The notes beneath the pieces were generated by a model. It saw only the letters and a list, made by a program, of their open reading frames with translations. It was not told where the DNA came from and ran no database searches. Below are positions 17,886 to 26,622 of a DNA stretch of 64,000 nucleotides, in pieces; the first letter of the stretch is position 1; each line of letters begins with the position of its first letter. Where the stretch lies: assembly GCA_963713445.1 (NCBI GenBank), contig CAVQMB010000010.1, forward strand, positions 1 to 64,000, written 5' to 3'. This DNA comes from CAVQMB01 sp963713445 (lineage in GTDB: Bacteria; Pseudomonadota; Gammaproteobacteria; Competibacterales; Competibacteraceae). A program made the position numbers and the translations under genes.

Positions 17886-19249
17886 GAGTGAGTCAGGTTG
17901 TCGGAAGAGACCAGCATCGTCTCCGGAAAGCCGGTTCCGAGCTCGATCGATAAAGCCAGGGTTGTCTCATCAAGCGCTCGCTGGTAGCTAAGCACCTCCA
18001 GCTCGCGCTTGAGTGCCGTGGTCTGATAATCCGTCAGAGCGCGCTGATCAAGGTTGCCCTCCTTGTAGGCGCGCTCCGCGGAATCGGCCAGCGTGTCGGC
18101 GTCCTTCGAAGCCGACCACGCCTTATTGAGATTGGATTTGAACGCTTTTATACGTGCGAGCAGCTCTTTGCTCGTGCCGACCGCATTGTCAAGCCGGGCC
18201 TGATAGTCAGCGTGTAGCTGGACCCGGCTCGCCCGGGCTGCCGCGATCTGCCCTTGGTTACGGTTGAAGATCGGCAGATTCATGCTGATGCTCGGCCCCG
18301 CCGAATACACGCGCGATGTGTCCCAGCCGCCGGCCGGACCGATGCTGAAGGCTGGGAACTGGCCCAGAATCGCTTCGCGCACATCCTGATCCGACGCCTT
18401 ATATCCAAGCTGTAGTGCTACCAGATCCGGCCGACGCTTCGGCAACATCTCGATCAACGGATGAACGTTGGCCGGTAATCTGACGGGCGTCGGTTTGGCA
18501 ATAGCGAAGCGCGCCGAAGGGTCGAGACCGATCAGTGTGTCAAGATTCTGCCAATCCTTGAGAAGCGTCATCCGGGTAGTGGCGATGGCGGTTTGGGCGC
18601 TGGCCTGGGCAGCAAGCAACGGAGCTTCGGCCGACAGGGCAAGGTTGCCGGCCAACGTCGCCGTGCGCACCTGATCCACTTCATGATTAAGAAGCTTGAG
18701 CTCCTTGCCGCGGGTTTCCAGTTCGCGCTTGTCTGCATAGATGTCCACGGCCAGCATGCGTGCTTTTTGCGCTACCTGCCACTCCTGCCACAGCAGATCC
18801 GCCTTGACCTGCCCCACCCTGGCCTTTGCGGCCTTGACGTGGGGGCGGTAAGTGACAATCGAGCGGATATCCTGCGATATGGAGGCAGCCAGTGAGTTGC
18901 TGATTGCCGGTCCGCCCAGATAAAACGCGTAGTCGGCGCTAAGCGACGGATTGGGCAGAAGCGTCGCGGACAGCAGGCCGGCCCGAGCCGCGTTGAGCTG
19001 CCCTGGCTGAGAGGCGAGAGTGGGACTGTTGAGCACCGCAATCAGGCCGATCTCATCTGGTGAAAGCGGTCTTCTCGGATTAATCTTGGTCGGGTCTTTA
19101 TTCGGCCCAAAGGATGGCACCGTAAGATCGAGCTTCTCGAGGCTCGCCTTGAGATTGGAGCCTGTCGCCAGCGGCAGCGCATGATAGGTGGCACAGCCGG
19201 CCAGCAGCACCGGCAGCAACATCCAGGCCCGTCGGATCAGACCAGTCAT
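17882..19249 (-). CDS. TolC-family outer-membrane efflux lipoprotein
   Basis: A 455-residue outer-membrane factor, intact, and first gene of the efflux operon. Lipoprotein signal LLAGC (Cys at about 19). Typical OEP repeats: LNAARAGLLSATLLPNPSLS and LPKRRPDLVALQLGYKASDQ. A GGGAGAA ribosome-binding site precedes ATG 19249 on the minus strand. It is a distant paralogue of the protein at 11522-12892 (shared RRPDLxALQxGY and WEEWQVxQxAR-like motifs). The divergent two-component system across the 188-base intergenic region probably controls it. Confidence 0.93.
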   Translation of the reverse strand: MTGLIRRAWMLLPVLLAGCATYHALPLATGSNLKASLEKLDLTVPSFGPNKDPTKINPRRPLSPDEIGLIAVLNSPTLASQPGQLNAARAGLLSATLLPNPSLSADYAFYLGGPAISNSLAASISQDIRSIVTYRPHVKAAKARVGQVKADLLWQEWQVAQKARMLAVDIYADKRELETRGKELKLLNHEVDQVRTATLAGNLALSAEAPLLAAQASAQTAIATTRMTLLKDWQNLDTLIGLDPSARFAIAKPTPVRLPANVHPLIEMLPKRRPDLVALQLGYKASDQDVREAILGQFPAFSIGPAGGWDTSRVYSAGPSISMNLPIFNRNQGQIAAARASRVQLHADYQARLDNAVGTSKELLARIKAFKSNLNKAWSASKDADTLADSAERAYKEGNLDQRALTDYQTTALKRELEVLSYQRALDETTLALSIELGTGFPETMLVSSDNLTHS

Positions 19250-19437
19250 CGTTCGGATTCTCCCGCAATGTGTTTGGAGGGTCAGGCTGAGTCAGAATGC
19301 CCACCGGAACCTGGCAGTTCGGCTCTGCGAGCATTGCAGACCGTGTATGTTGCGGCACACGAGGTAAAAGAATTGTCAAAAGCTGCTCACAGTCGAGCAG
19401 GCAGCGGTATCATCAAGCGTTGCAAAGTAGCGAGGTC
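19250..19437. promoter_or_regulatory. divergent promoter region, efflux operon / two-component system
   Basis: 188 bases between the outer-membrane factor gene (minus) and the response regulator gene (plus), so both promoters must be here. A 6-bp inverted repeat CTGCTC/GAGCAG (19383-19388, 19395-19400) with 6-base spacing lies 38 bases before the regulator start and could be a regulator site. No convincing -35/-10 pair could be assigned by eye. Confidence 0.4.
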
Positions 19438-20139
19438 ATGTCGATGCGCGAGGCTGCGCGGATCCTGCTGGTGGAAGACGATCCCGACGTCGCGGCCGGG
19501 CTTTATGATTACCTGAGCGAGTGCGGTTTCATCATGGATGCCGCCGCTGACGGGCGCACAGCGCTGCGCCTGATCGAGTCCCAGTCCTACGACGCGCTGA
19601 TCCTGGACCTGCTGTTGCCGGGCATGGACGGGTTTGCCCTCTGCCGGCATCTGCGCGATGACCTCACCCTGGATACCCCGGTGCTGATGCTCACGGCACT
19701 CGACACCCTGGACAACAAGCTCGCCGGTTTCGACAGCGGCACCGACGACTACCTGGTCAAGCCTTTCGAGCCCGCGGAACTGGTGGCACGACTGCAGGCC
19801 TTGATCGTGCGCTCCCAGGGCCGGCGGCGCCCGCAGTTGATGGTCGGCGACCTGCAGCTGGATATCCGCACCCAGCAGGCCCAACGTAACGGCCGGGCGC
19901 TGCACCTCAATACGCGCTGTCGCCGGCTGTTGGAAGAACTGATGCGGGCGTCACCGGAGGCGGTCAGCCGCGACCGACTGGAACAGTTGTTGTGGGGGGA
20001 CCATCCGCCCGACAGTGACAGCCTGCGCACCCACATCTATATGCTGCGCAAGGAAGTCGACGGTCCCGACGACCCACCCCTGATCCGCACCTTACATGGC
20101 CATGGCTATCAGCTTCTGGAAGCGCCACCAGCCACATAG
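19438..20139 (+). CDS. OmpR-family response regulator
   Basis: A 233-residue DNA-binding regulator. Receiver: EDD at 13-15, Asp57 in LILDLLLPGMDG, and Lys in YLVKPFEP. The winged helix contains SRDRLEQLLWGDHPPDSDSLRTHI and ends RTLHGHGYQLL. ATG 19438 is preferred over upstream in-frame starts because AGCGAGG precedes it and the receiver begins at once. It overlaps the kinase gene by 44 bases and is divergent from the RND efflux operon, which it probably regulates. Confidence 0.93.
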   Translation: MSMREAARILLVEDDPDVAAGLYDYLSECGFIMDAAADGRTALRLIESQSYDALILDLLLPGMDGFALCRHLRDDLTLDTPVLMLTALDTLDNKLAGFDSGTDDYLVKPFEPAELVARLQALIVRSQGRRRPQLMVGDLQLDIRTQQAQRNGRALHLNTRCRRLLEELMRASPEAVSRDRLEQLLWGDHPPDSDSLRTHIYMLRKEVDGPDDPPLIRTLHGHGYQLLEAPPAT

Positions 20140-21434
20140 TCTGCGTGCCCGGCTGCGCTGGACGCTGCTGCTGTTCGGCACCATCGCCGCCGCCCTGCTG
20201 GCCATCAGCGCGGTCGTGATCGACGAATCGCTGGAACGACTGGTGATACAGCAAACCCTGGTGGCCGAGGCCCAGCACGTCACGCCGCACGACAACCTGC
20301 CGACGACAGTAACACACCAGAACGGAAACACTTTGCTCCGGGACTATTTCCTGCCCACTGCCGGATCGACCAATGCACCTCCCTTACCGTCCCCGCCGGC
20401 AGCCCTCGCTGCGCTGGCTGCCGGCTTTCATGAAGGCGTCGAGGTCGGCGGCCGGCAATATTATGTCTACACAGTCGATCGATCCGGCGGTCGCTTGTTC
20501 GTGGCCTACGACCTCACCTGGCTGAACACACGCGAGCGCTGGTTCGCCGGATTACTCGCGGCCGTGGTCGCGTTAATCCTGCTGGCCGCGTACTGGCTCG
20601 GCCGGGTAGCTGCCGACCGCCTCAGCGGCCCGCTGGAATCCCTGGCGGACACCCTGCAGGCCATGGACCCCGACCGCCGTCAGGCACGCATGTCAGTCGA
20701 GCGACGGGACATCGAGCTGCGCCAGATCGCGAATGCCGTCAACGGCTACCTGGAACGGCTGGACGAATTCATCGACCGGGAACAATCCTTTACCCAGACC
20801 GTCAGCCACGAGCTGCGCACACCACTGGCATCAATCAGGCTCGCCACTGAAACCCTGAAATCCCAGTTCCGGCGAGGTAGCAGCACTGTAAGCAGTAAAC
20901 CGCTGCGACGCCTGGAGCGGGCCAGTCGGCAGATGAGCGAAATTGTCGACTCACTGCTGGCGCTGGCACGCGGCGGACCCTGCCCATGACCGAGAACAGC
21001 AAGCCTGTCGAGTGGCTGACGTAATCCGCGAGGTGATCGAGAGTCATCAATATCAGGTCGCAGGACGCGAATTGGCCTTGTCCGCCGGACCATTGGACGA
21101 CACTGAGGTGATCGCACCACCGCGCCTGCTGGCGATCATGATCGGCAACCTGGTACGCAACGGCATCCAGCATACCCGCCGCGGCTCGGTCACCGTGCGG
21201 CTGGTCACTGGCCAGGTGATAGTAGCGGACACCGGCGATGGGCTGGAGGCGATGCCGGCGGACCGCCTGTTCATGGCCGGCGTGCAGGGTGCCGGGGCCA
21301 GCGTCACCGGCTATGGCCTGGGCTTATACATCGTGCGCCGCATTTGCGAGCGCTACGGCTGGGGCATCACGCTGGCTCCCGGTCGCGGCGGCGGCACCGA
21401 CGTCAGTGTCGATCTCACCGGCGAAATGCGCTAA
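20096..21434 (+). pseudogene. two-component sensor histidine kinase, one frameshift
   Basis: Membrane sensor kinase partner of the preceding regulator. The first frame (297 residues) has TM segments at about 22-42 and 150-168, a HAMP-like region, and the phospho-acceptor motif VSHELRTPLASIRL with His238. The second frame (from about 20975) carries the ATPase domain: NLVRNGIQH N-box, ADTGDGL G1, and GYGLGLYIVRRICERYGW G2. One extra base at about 20971-20977 separates the kinase halves; removing it gives LLALARGDPAHDREQ. As written, the kinase lacks its ATP-binding domain. Confidence 0.88.
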
Positions 21435-21510
21435 ATCTCCGCCACCCGGTTACCACGCAAACCCGTCACCGTGGTCGGATTAATGCAACTCAAAATTCCG
21501 CGGCCACAAG

Positions 21511-21951
21511 TTAACCGTCGGTCTGCTTGACACGAGCACGCAGCGCCTTCACCCGGCCCTGGTGCGTCTTTGTCTGCAGTCGCTTGCGCTGGGAACTGCG
21601 AGTCGGCCGGGTCGGCAATCGCTTGCGCGGCATTATCGCAACACCCTGTATCAAGTCGCGAAGTCGCGCCAGAGCAGCCGCGCGATTCTGCTCCAAAGTA
21701 CGATACTCCTGCGCCTTGATGACGATGACGCCATCGCGGGTAATACGATGATCCGACAGTGCCAGCAGCCGCTCCCGGTAGAACTCGGGCAGCGATGAGG
21801 CCTTGATGTCGAAGCGCAGATGCACAGCGCTGGCGACCTTGTTGACGTTCTGGCCACCGGCTCCCTGAGAGCGGATCGCGGTCAGCTCAATTTGCCGCAG
21901 CGGCACAGAGACTCTGGCCGAAATCGGCAGCTGGGTAGTATCTGGATTCAT
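21511..21951 (-). CDS. arfB: peptidyl-tRNA hydrolase ArfB (ribosome rescue)
   Basis: A 146-residue release-factor-like protein that hydrolyses peptidyl-tRNA on stalled ribosomes. It has the catalytic GGQ loop (RSQGAGGQNVNKV, GGQ at 32-34) and the Lys/Arg-rich C-terminal tail that enters the mRNA channel (about 110-146). ATG 21951 is chosen because it matches the family N-terminus and length; the frame is open further upstream without similarity. It stands alone on the minus strand, convergent with the kinase. Confidence 0.92.
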   Translation of the reverse strand: MNPDTTQLPISARVSVPLRQIELTAIRSQGAGGQNVNKVASAVHLRFDIKASSLPEFYRERLLALSDHRITRDGVIVIKAQEYRTLEQNRAAALARLRDLIQGVAIMPRKRLPTRPTRSSQRKRLQTKTHQGRVKALRARVKQTDG

Positions 21952-22159
21952 AACAAGTATTGTGACGCGCAATGTCCCCGCAAACAAACTGCACCGGCAG
22001 CCTGACAGCGATTGTCGTCCCCTGACGGCTTTACGCTGATCAACTCCGAACCGCAAGCTTGCGTTCCATCGGCAACAATTTGATCTCAATCAGTAAACCA
22101 ATCCACCACGGCTCCTATACTTATTGTTGTAGGTTTAATTCTTTCAGCAGGAGCTACTC

Positions 22160-22912
22160 ATGAAATGGCGGATAATCACAGCAATAGTGGCACTGGGCCT
22201 CGTCGCCGCGACACCGGCGCTGGCCGTAACGGCTAGCGGGTCGGGTCACCAAGTTGCGCCCCAAGCGGCGTCGCAGCCAAACACTCAGATCGCGCAAGGC
22301 GATCATCGGCAAGAGCGTGCTCGGCGCCAGCAGCAGCAACGACGCCGGCATCAGCAGCAACGCCGCCATCAGCAGCAACGCCGCCATCAGCAGCAGCAAC
22401 GCCGCCATCAGCAGCAACGCCGCCATCAGCAGCAACGCCGCCATCAGCAGCAGCAACGCCGCCATCAGCAGCAACGCCGCCATCAGCAGCAGCAACGCCG
22501 GCATCAGCAGCAACGCCGGCATCAGCAGCAACGCCGCCATCAGCAGCAGCAACGCCGCCATCAGCAGCGTTATAACTGGCGCCACTATCGGCCGGGCCAC
22601 CGCCCACCGGGATGGCAACGTCATCGTCGCGGATTCGATCGGCGGGCGTGGCAGCATAACCGCCGTGCTCAGCGCCGCTATCACTGGCGACGCTATGACC
22701 GCCCCCGCCGCTGGTCCTATCGGCGTTGGAGTTACGGCATGATGCTGCCGCGCCGGTTCTGGGCACGCCGGTACTGGATCGACAGCTACTGGCAGTTCGG
22801 CCTGCGCAATCCGCCTTATGGCTACGTCTGGGTACGCTACAGCAGCGACGCTCTGCTCGTGAATGTACAGAGCGGCCGCGTCCTAAGGGTCGTGTACAGC
22901 CTCTTCTACTAG
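22160..22912 (+). CDS. secreted RcnB-like protein with Q3-4RRH tandem repeats
   Basis: 250 residues. A signal peptide covers 1-22 (VAATPALA). Residues about 56-140 are 12 tandem units of QQQRRH or QQQQRRH. The C-terminal about 90 residues (RRFDRRAWQHNRRAQRRYHW, then WIDSYWQFGLRNPPYGYVWV and YSSDALLVNVQSGRVL) match the RcnB-like domain found in periplasmic nickel/cobalt-homeostasis proteins. The protein is extremely basic. A CAGGAG ribosome-binding site lies 7 bases before ATG 22160. It is the first of two paralogues in tandem. The His-rich repeats suggest metal or polyanion binding; this is inference. Confidence 0.8.
   Translation: MKWRIITAIVALGLVAATPALAVTASGSGHQVAPQAASQPNTQIAQGDHRQERARRQQQQRRRHQQQRRHQQQRRHQQQQRRHQQQRRHQQQRRHQQQQRRHQQQRRHQQQQRRHQQQRRHQQQRRHQQQQRRHQQRYNWRHYRPGHRPPGWQRHRRGFDRRAWQHNRRAQRRYHWRRYDRPRRWSYRRWSYGMMLPRRFWARRYWIDSYWQFGLRNPPYGYVWVRYSSDALLVNVQSGRVLRVVYSLFY
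22328..22567 (+). repeat. in-frame 18/21-bp tandem repeat array
   Basis: Twelve units encoding QQQRRH (CAGCAGCAACGCCGCCAT, 18 bp) or QQQQRRH (21 bp). Glutamine counts run 4-3-3-4-3-3-4-3-4-3-3-4, a near-regular higher-order pattern. Nucleotide identity among units is very high, implying recent expansion and likely length variation. Confidence 0.9.
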
Positions 22913-22932
22913 CATTCCGCAGCCCGACCCAC

Positions 22933-22963
22933 CACCCCCCGGACGCCATGCGTCCAGGGGGTG
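22933..22963 (+). terminator. hairpin after the first repeat-protein gene
   Basis: CACCCCC-C-GGACGC (from 22933) pairs with GCGTCC-A-GGGGGTG (to 22963): a 13-bp stem with one C/A mismatch and a CAT loop, 20 bases after the stop codon. No T-run follows. It probably terminates or stabilises the upstream transcript. Confidence 0.55.
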
Positions 22964-23119
22964 ACTGTAGCCTGAGCTATCTCGCAACCCCTGGTCTCCA
23001 CCCGGTTCCAATCAGAGGCAACTTGACCACAGTCAGAAAGTCATATCATGCACAAGATTATGCTTATTTTGAGTATGGCTGCTTTGCATATCCAAAACGT
23101 GACAGAAAGGAATCAAGTT

Positions 23120-23911
23120 ATGAAAAGGCGATTCATTCCGGCGCTGGCCGCGCTGGGTTTTGTCATTGCGACACCGGTGTTAGCCACAGTCAGCACCCCG
23201 TCTGCGCCGCAAGCGACGTCGCAGCCAAACACACAGATCGCGCAAGGCGATCATCGGCAAGAACGTGCTCGGCGCCAGCAGCAGCAACGCCAGCAGCAGC
23301 GCCAACAGCAGCAGCGCCAACCGCAGCAGCGCCAACCGCAGCAGCGCCAACGCAGCAGCGCCAACCGCAGCAGCGCCAACCGCAGCAGCGCCAAACGCAG
23401 CAGCGCCAAACACAGCAGCGCCAAACACAGCAGCGCCAAACACAGCAGCGCCAAACACAGCAGCGCCAAACACAGCAGCGCCAAACACAGCAGCGCCAAA
23501 CGCAGCAGCGCCAAACGCAGCAGCGCCAACCAGCAACAGCGCCAAACGCAGCAGCGCCAAACACAGCAGCGTTATGATTGGCGCCGCTATCAGCCCGGCC
23601 AGCGACCGCCAAACTGGCAACAGCAGCGGCAATTCGATCGGCGCGCCTGGGAGCATAACCGGCGCGCACAGCGGCGCTATCACTGGCGTGACTATGCGCG
23701 CCCGCATGGCTGGTACTACCGCCGCTGGATCTTCGGCATGATCCTACCGCGCCTGTTCTGGGGGCGCCAGTACTGGATCGACAGCTACTGGCAATTCGGT
23801 CTGGCCAACCCGCCGTATGGCTATGTGTGGGTGCGTTACAGCAACGACGCACTACTCGTAAATGTCGCAACAGGCCGTATCCTGAGTGTCGAATACGACC
23901 TCTTCTATTAG
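23120..23911 (+). CDS. secreted RcnB-like protein with frame-switched repeat domain
   Basis: 263 residues from ATG 23120 (GAAAGG 10 bases upstream). Signal peptide 1-23. The mature start SQPNTQIAQGDHRQERARR is shared with the upstream paralogue. The repeat region begins as PQQRQ units, switches to 12 units of RSSAN, RSSAK or HSSAK, then returns to TQQRQ. The C-terminal domain (RRAWEHNRRAQRRYHW; WIDSYWQFGLANPPYGYVWV; NDALLVNVATGRIL) is nearly the same as in the upstream protein. The switch comes from one 14-base and one 16-base unit among 15-base units. Function unknown; likely periplasmic. Confidence 0.8.
   Translation: MKRRFIPALAALGFVIATPVLATVSTPSAPQATSQPNTQIAQGDHRQERARRQQQQRQQQRQQQQRQPQQRQPQQRQRSSANRSSANRSSAKRSSAKHSSAKHSSAKHSSAKHSSAKHSSAKHSSAKRSSAKRSSANQQQRQTQQRQTQQRYDWRRYQPGQRPPNWQQQRQFDRRAWEHNRRAQRRYHWRDYARPHGWYYRRWIFGMILPRLFWGRQYWIDSYWQFGLANPPYGYVWVRYSNDALLVNVATGRILSVEYDLFY
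23277..23575 (+). repeat. 15-bp tandem repeat array with compensated frameshift
   Basis: Units of (A/C)C(A/G)CAGCAGCGCCAA. A 14-base unit at 23351-23364 moves the gene into the SSA(K/N) reading of the same DNA, and a 16-base unit at 23530-23545 restores the original frame. The same tract also stays open in the QQRQ reading across the switched block, so two repeat peptides are encoded by one sequence. Confidence 0.88.
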
Positions 23912-23931
23912 TTCGGGTTTAACATAAACCA

Positions 23932-23954
23932 AGCCCCTGGCCTCGTCGGGGGCT
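23932..23954 (+). terminator. probable terminator after the second repeat-protein gene
   Basis: AGCCCC (23932-23937) pairs with GGGGCT (23949-23954), followed by CTTCTC. It lies 21 bases after the stop codon. Short stem and few T residues; moderate support. Confidence 0.4.
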
Positions 23955-24029
23955 CTTCTCCACCAAACCGAAGTCCGTCGTGCCTTTCCTGCGCCGATTT
24001 CAGTATCGGAAAGTATCCGGCTTCGGTGG

Positions 24030-24431
24030 TCAGCCAGTGCCCGAAACGCGGTGCCAATCACCACTGGCAGCTACTACAAGCTGCCAAGCGACACCTCCCT
24101 GGACGGGAATATGGGTGTGGTGCTCGTTCAGGGGAAGTGGTTGCTGCTCCACCAGAACGTGCTCGCAACCGCAGCCTTCACAACGATAGATGCCTGAATA
24201 GGGGGCGAGCTCACCCGGCGCGTAAACATGATCAAATGCTTCGCCCTGAACGTGCCAGACATAGTATGTATTCTTGAAGAGAGCCATCAGTTTTTCTCTA
24301 TAGCTTATACCGGCAAACATCGAACGCTGGATGTCTGCCGCTTCTTCAGGATAGGCGTCGTTGCAGTCAGCTTGTGAACACTCGCGCTTACGATGCCTAA
24401 GGTCGCCGGAAGCTATCATTACTCTATACAT
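24030..24431 (-). CDS. hypothetical small zinc-ribbon-like protein
   Basis: Up to 133 residues. The recognisable part is the C-terminal 75: FDHVYAPGELAPYSGIYRC, then CEGCGCEHV, and a HHTHIPVQGGVAWQLV ending. The Cys and His placement suggests a small zinc-binding fold of unknown role. The start is uncertain: ATG 24431 gives 133 residues, while ATG 24320 or 24287 (MALFKNTYYVW) would begin just before the conserved part. No operon partner; the neighbouring ion channel gene is in the same orientation 180 bases upstream. Confidence 0.6.
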   Translation of the reverse strand: MYRVMIASGDLRHRKRECSQADCNDAYPEEAADIQRSMFAGISYREKLMALFKNTYYVWHVQGEAFDHVYAPGELAPYSGIYRCEGCGCEHVLVEQQPLPLNEHHTHIPVQGGVAWQLVVAASGDWHRVSGTG

Positions 24432-24612
24432 GTGTCACGTCAATATATAATACAATGTTATGGATTACATAATAGGAATTTGTAAACCAAGTCAGTATCC
24501 GCCGCGTTACAATGGCGAAATATTCAAGCAGTATGCCGTTGGATTAGTCTGTTGCCCTTGAGGGCGTTCTTTTAACTGCGCCCTTACTGTCCACCGTGAG
24601 GGATTCTTGGCC

Positions 24613-25416
24613 TCAATCCCCACCCTCGTTCGGTATCCGCAGCAGCCGCCCGCAGTGCTTGCAGTGCACCGCATCCGGCTCGTGGCGGCTGAGTCCGCAG
24701 TCCGGGCAATCAAAATGGACCTTGGTGGGCCGGAACAGGGTCTGGATCAGGCGCAGAAACAGGGACACGCCGATGATCATGATCAGCACCGCCAGGATGC
24801 GGCCGGCTGGACCGGTCATGGTGATATCACCGAAACCCGTAGTCGTCAGGGTGGTGACCGTAAAATAGAGCGCATCGATGTAATTCTGGATGGCAGGATT
24901 GATGCGCACCTGCAGCACGTACACGAGTGCCGAAACCACGAACACGAATACGGCCAGATTTATCGCGCTGAAGATGGCCTCTTCGTGCATAACGAAGAAC
25001 CGCGACGAGCGTCGCAGCTCCCGCAGCACGTGATACGAGCGCAGCAACCGCAGGGTGCGAACCACCCTGAGAAACGCGAGGCTCTCGGTCAGGGCGGGCG
25101 CGAATAGCGACACCAGCACCGCCAGATCGATCAGGACCACCGGCCGCAGGAGAAACCGCCGACGATTGTCAACTGCCCACCAGCGCGCCGCCAGGTCACC
25201 CAACAGTACCGCCCCTAAAGCGTAGTCACTGATGATCAGCCAGCGGTCATGCGGCAGGAACGTCGTAGCCACGAAAAACACAACAACGGCAACATCGAAC
25301 GTGAGCAACAACCAGCGCGCCAGCTGAAAGCGCGTGCCGTTACCGAAGTAGACAGCCCTCAGTGTCATCTGCAGCGCATCGCGCCGTGATCGATGCGGTT
25401 GCTTGGTCGGTCGCAT
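24613..25416 (-). CDS. voltage-gated-type potassium channel with C-terminal zinc ribbon
   Basis: A 267-residue inner-membrane channel. It has several hydrophobic segments, an S4-like helix with repeated arginines (FLRVVRTLRLLRSYHVLREL, about 115-135), a pore helix and selectivity filter TTLTTTGFGD at about 190, and a final TM. The C-terminal 35 residues form a zinc ribbon (CPDCG at one end, CKHCG at the other), which is unusual for this family. A second start at 25368 (MTLRAVYFGNG) is possible. The filter GFGD predicts K+ selectivity. Confidence 0.85.
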   Translation of the reverse strand: MRPTKQPHRSRRDALQMTLRAVYFGNGTRFQLARWLLLTFDVAVVVFFVATTFLPHDRWLIISDYALGAVLLGDLAARWWAVDNRRRFLLRPVVLIDLAVLVSLFAPALTESLAFLRVVRTLRLLRSYHVLRELRRSSRFFVMHEEAIFSAINLAVFVFVVSALVYVLQVRINPAIQNYIDALYFTVTTLTTTGFGDITMTGPAGRILAVLIMIIGVSLFLRLIQTLFRPTKVHFDCPDCGLSRHEPDAVHCKHCGRLLRIPNEGGD

Positions 25417-25463
25417 TGCGCTCGTCGGGATCAGTGATTAGGAACCAGCCAGGGCAAACCGCT

Positions 25464-25664
25464 TTAACCGCTCTCAGACACGCCGGGCTGCCGGCTCTTG
25501 TGCCATTCCAGCACCCGCAGCACTGTCAACGCCAGGCTGAGCAGCGCGACCACCAGCAACACGTAGATCAGCGGACTGAGGAACTGGCGCAGGAAGACCT
25601 TCCATATGTTGGGCGGACAAAGCGTGCGGCGGGTCAGCGAGGCCCGACACCCGGGAACCGTCAT
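25464..25664 (-). pseudogene. remnant of a P-type cation ATPase N-terminus
   Basis: The 66-codon frame includes PNIWKVFLRQFLSPLIYVLL, the pattern that precedes and enters TM1 of Ca2+/H+-type P-type ATPases (usually ...QFxSPLIYxLL). Nothing of the actuator, phosphorylation (DKTGT) or nucleotide domains follows; the frame ends after one hydrophobic segment. Alternatively it is a real single-TM small protein. It lies between the hemerythrin and the K+ channel on the same strand. Confidence 0.45.
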
Positions 25665-25832
25665 CCACCAAGCACCCTCTCCTGCAGCTCATACCAACCG
25701 GCACGATGCCAAAGGCGCGAACAAATCATACCGAATGCCTGCCGCGGCGCGAACGCTACGCCACCGGCCCACCTGTCATGCGCGCGCTTTTTTTAGGGGG
25801 GCGCTTGCGTTTGCCGCATGTAGCGCCTCGGA

Positions 25833-26381
25833 CTAGCGCGTTAGCCGCATGATCTGGTCGTACAACTGATGGTAGCGGTCCTGAACAGTCTCACCGAAGA
25901 TCGGATCCTCGCGTTGCTGGATCCTGCCCTCGATGTCTTCCCAGTCAGCCGAGGCCAGGGTAATGCTGATGAGCGGAAACACATGGTCCTCCTCAGTCTT
26001 CATATGAGCCCGCAGAGCTTTGACGTAATCCATGCCCTCGGTGACGAATTGGTCCCTGGGCATGATCGTACCCGCGCTGACGGTGCGGATGGATTCGAGG
26101 AAACGGCTACCCTTGCGCGCCAGTTCGGCGTGTTCTGACTTCAGCCGGTCGATCACGTCGTGGCTTGCCGGGTTACGCGCAACCAGCCGCTCAAACAGCA
26201 GGTCCTCCTTGGCATGATGATATTCATCAGCATAATGAACCATATAGTGCATCACGTCTTCCAGTAATGCGTAGTCGGGTGTACTGGCCGAATCGAGCAC
26301 TGCGGTCTGCTGATCCAGCAGGCTCAGCAACCGGGCCATGTTCATATGATCGCGATGGAGCTGCCGGATAATATCTGACAT
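25833..26381 (-). CDS. hemerythrin HHE domain protein
   Basis: A 182-residue protein of the hemerythrin HHE cation-binding family. Iron ligand motifs: LHRDHMNM at 8-15, VHYADEYHHAKEDLLF at about 48-63, LKSEHAEL at about 80-87, and HMKTEEDHVFPL at about 129-140. These bind a diiron centre for O2, NO or iron sensing. No further domain. Start ATG 26381. Divergent from the amino acid binding protein gene; the shared 241-base gap holds both promoters. Confidence 0.9.
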   Translation of the reverse strand: MSDIIRQLHRDHMNMARLLSLLDQQTAVLDSASTPDYALLEDVMHYMVHYADEYHHAKEDLLFERLVARNPASHDVIDRLKSEHAELARKGSRFLESIRTVSAGTIMPRDQFVTEGMDYVKALRAHMKTEEDHVFPLISITLASADWEDIEGRIQQREDPIFGETVQDRYHQLYDQIMRLTR

Positions 26382-26622
26382 TGGAACACCTCCCCGCAGT
26401 GAACGTCGCTTTCCCGTGGACCTTCAGCAAGTGTAGCGAATTGACAGCAAGACAGCACCCCGCAGCTGCCGGTCGAACCAACCGCGCATGTCTTCGCTGT
26501 GAACGCAGCCGCCGCACCATTACCCTTCCGCCGCCAACCATTGTTTGATAGGGTAAAGTACGGTGATAAGTCCGTCGAATAGACGGGCCACTTCTCCGCA
26601 ACGCCGAAGAGGAAACACTATA

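Noticed and set aside
22328..22567. CRISPR-like array
   Set aside because: Units are contiguous with no unique spacers, and the array is in frame within a signal-peptide-bearing gene.
23277..23575. CRISPR-like or minisatellite array outside genes
   Set aside because: Same reason: 15-base coding units without spacers, inside a secreted-protein gene.
22726..23577. Plus-strand frame continuing TQQRQ units across both repeat genes
   Set aside because: It crosses the end of the first gene and the intergenic hairpin, lacks a signal peptide and ends before the conserved C-terminal domain; it only reflects the repeat being open in several frames.
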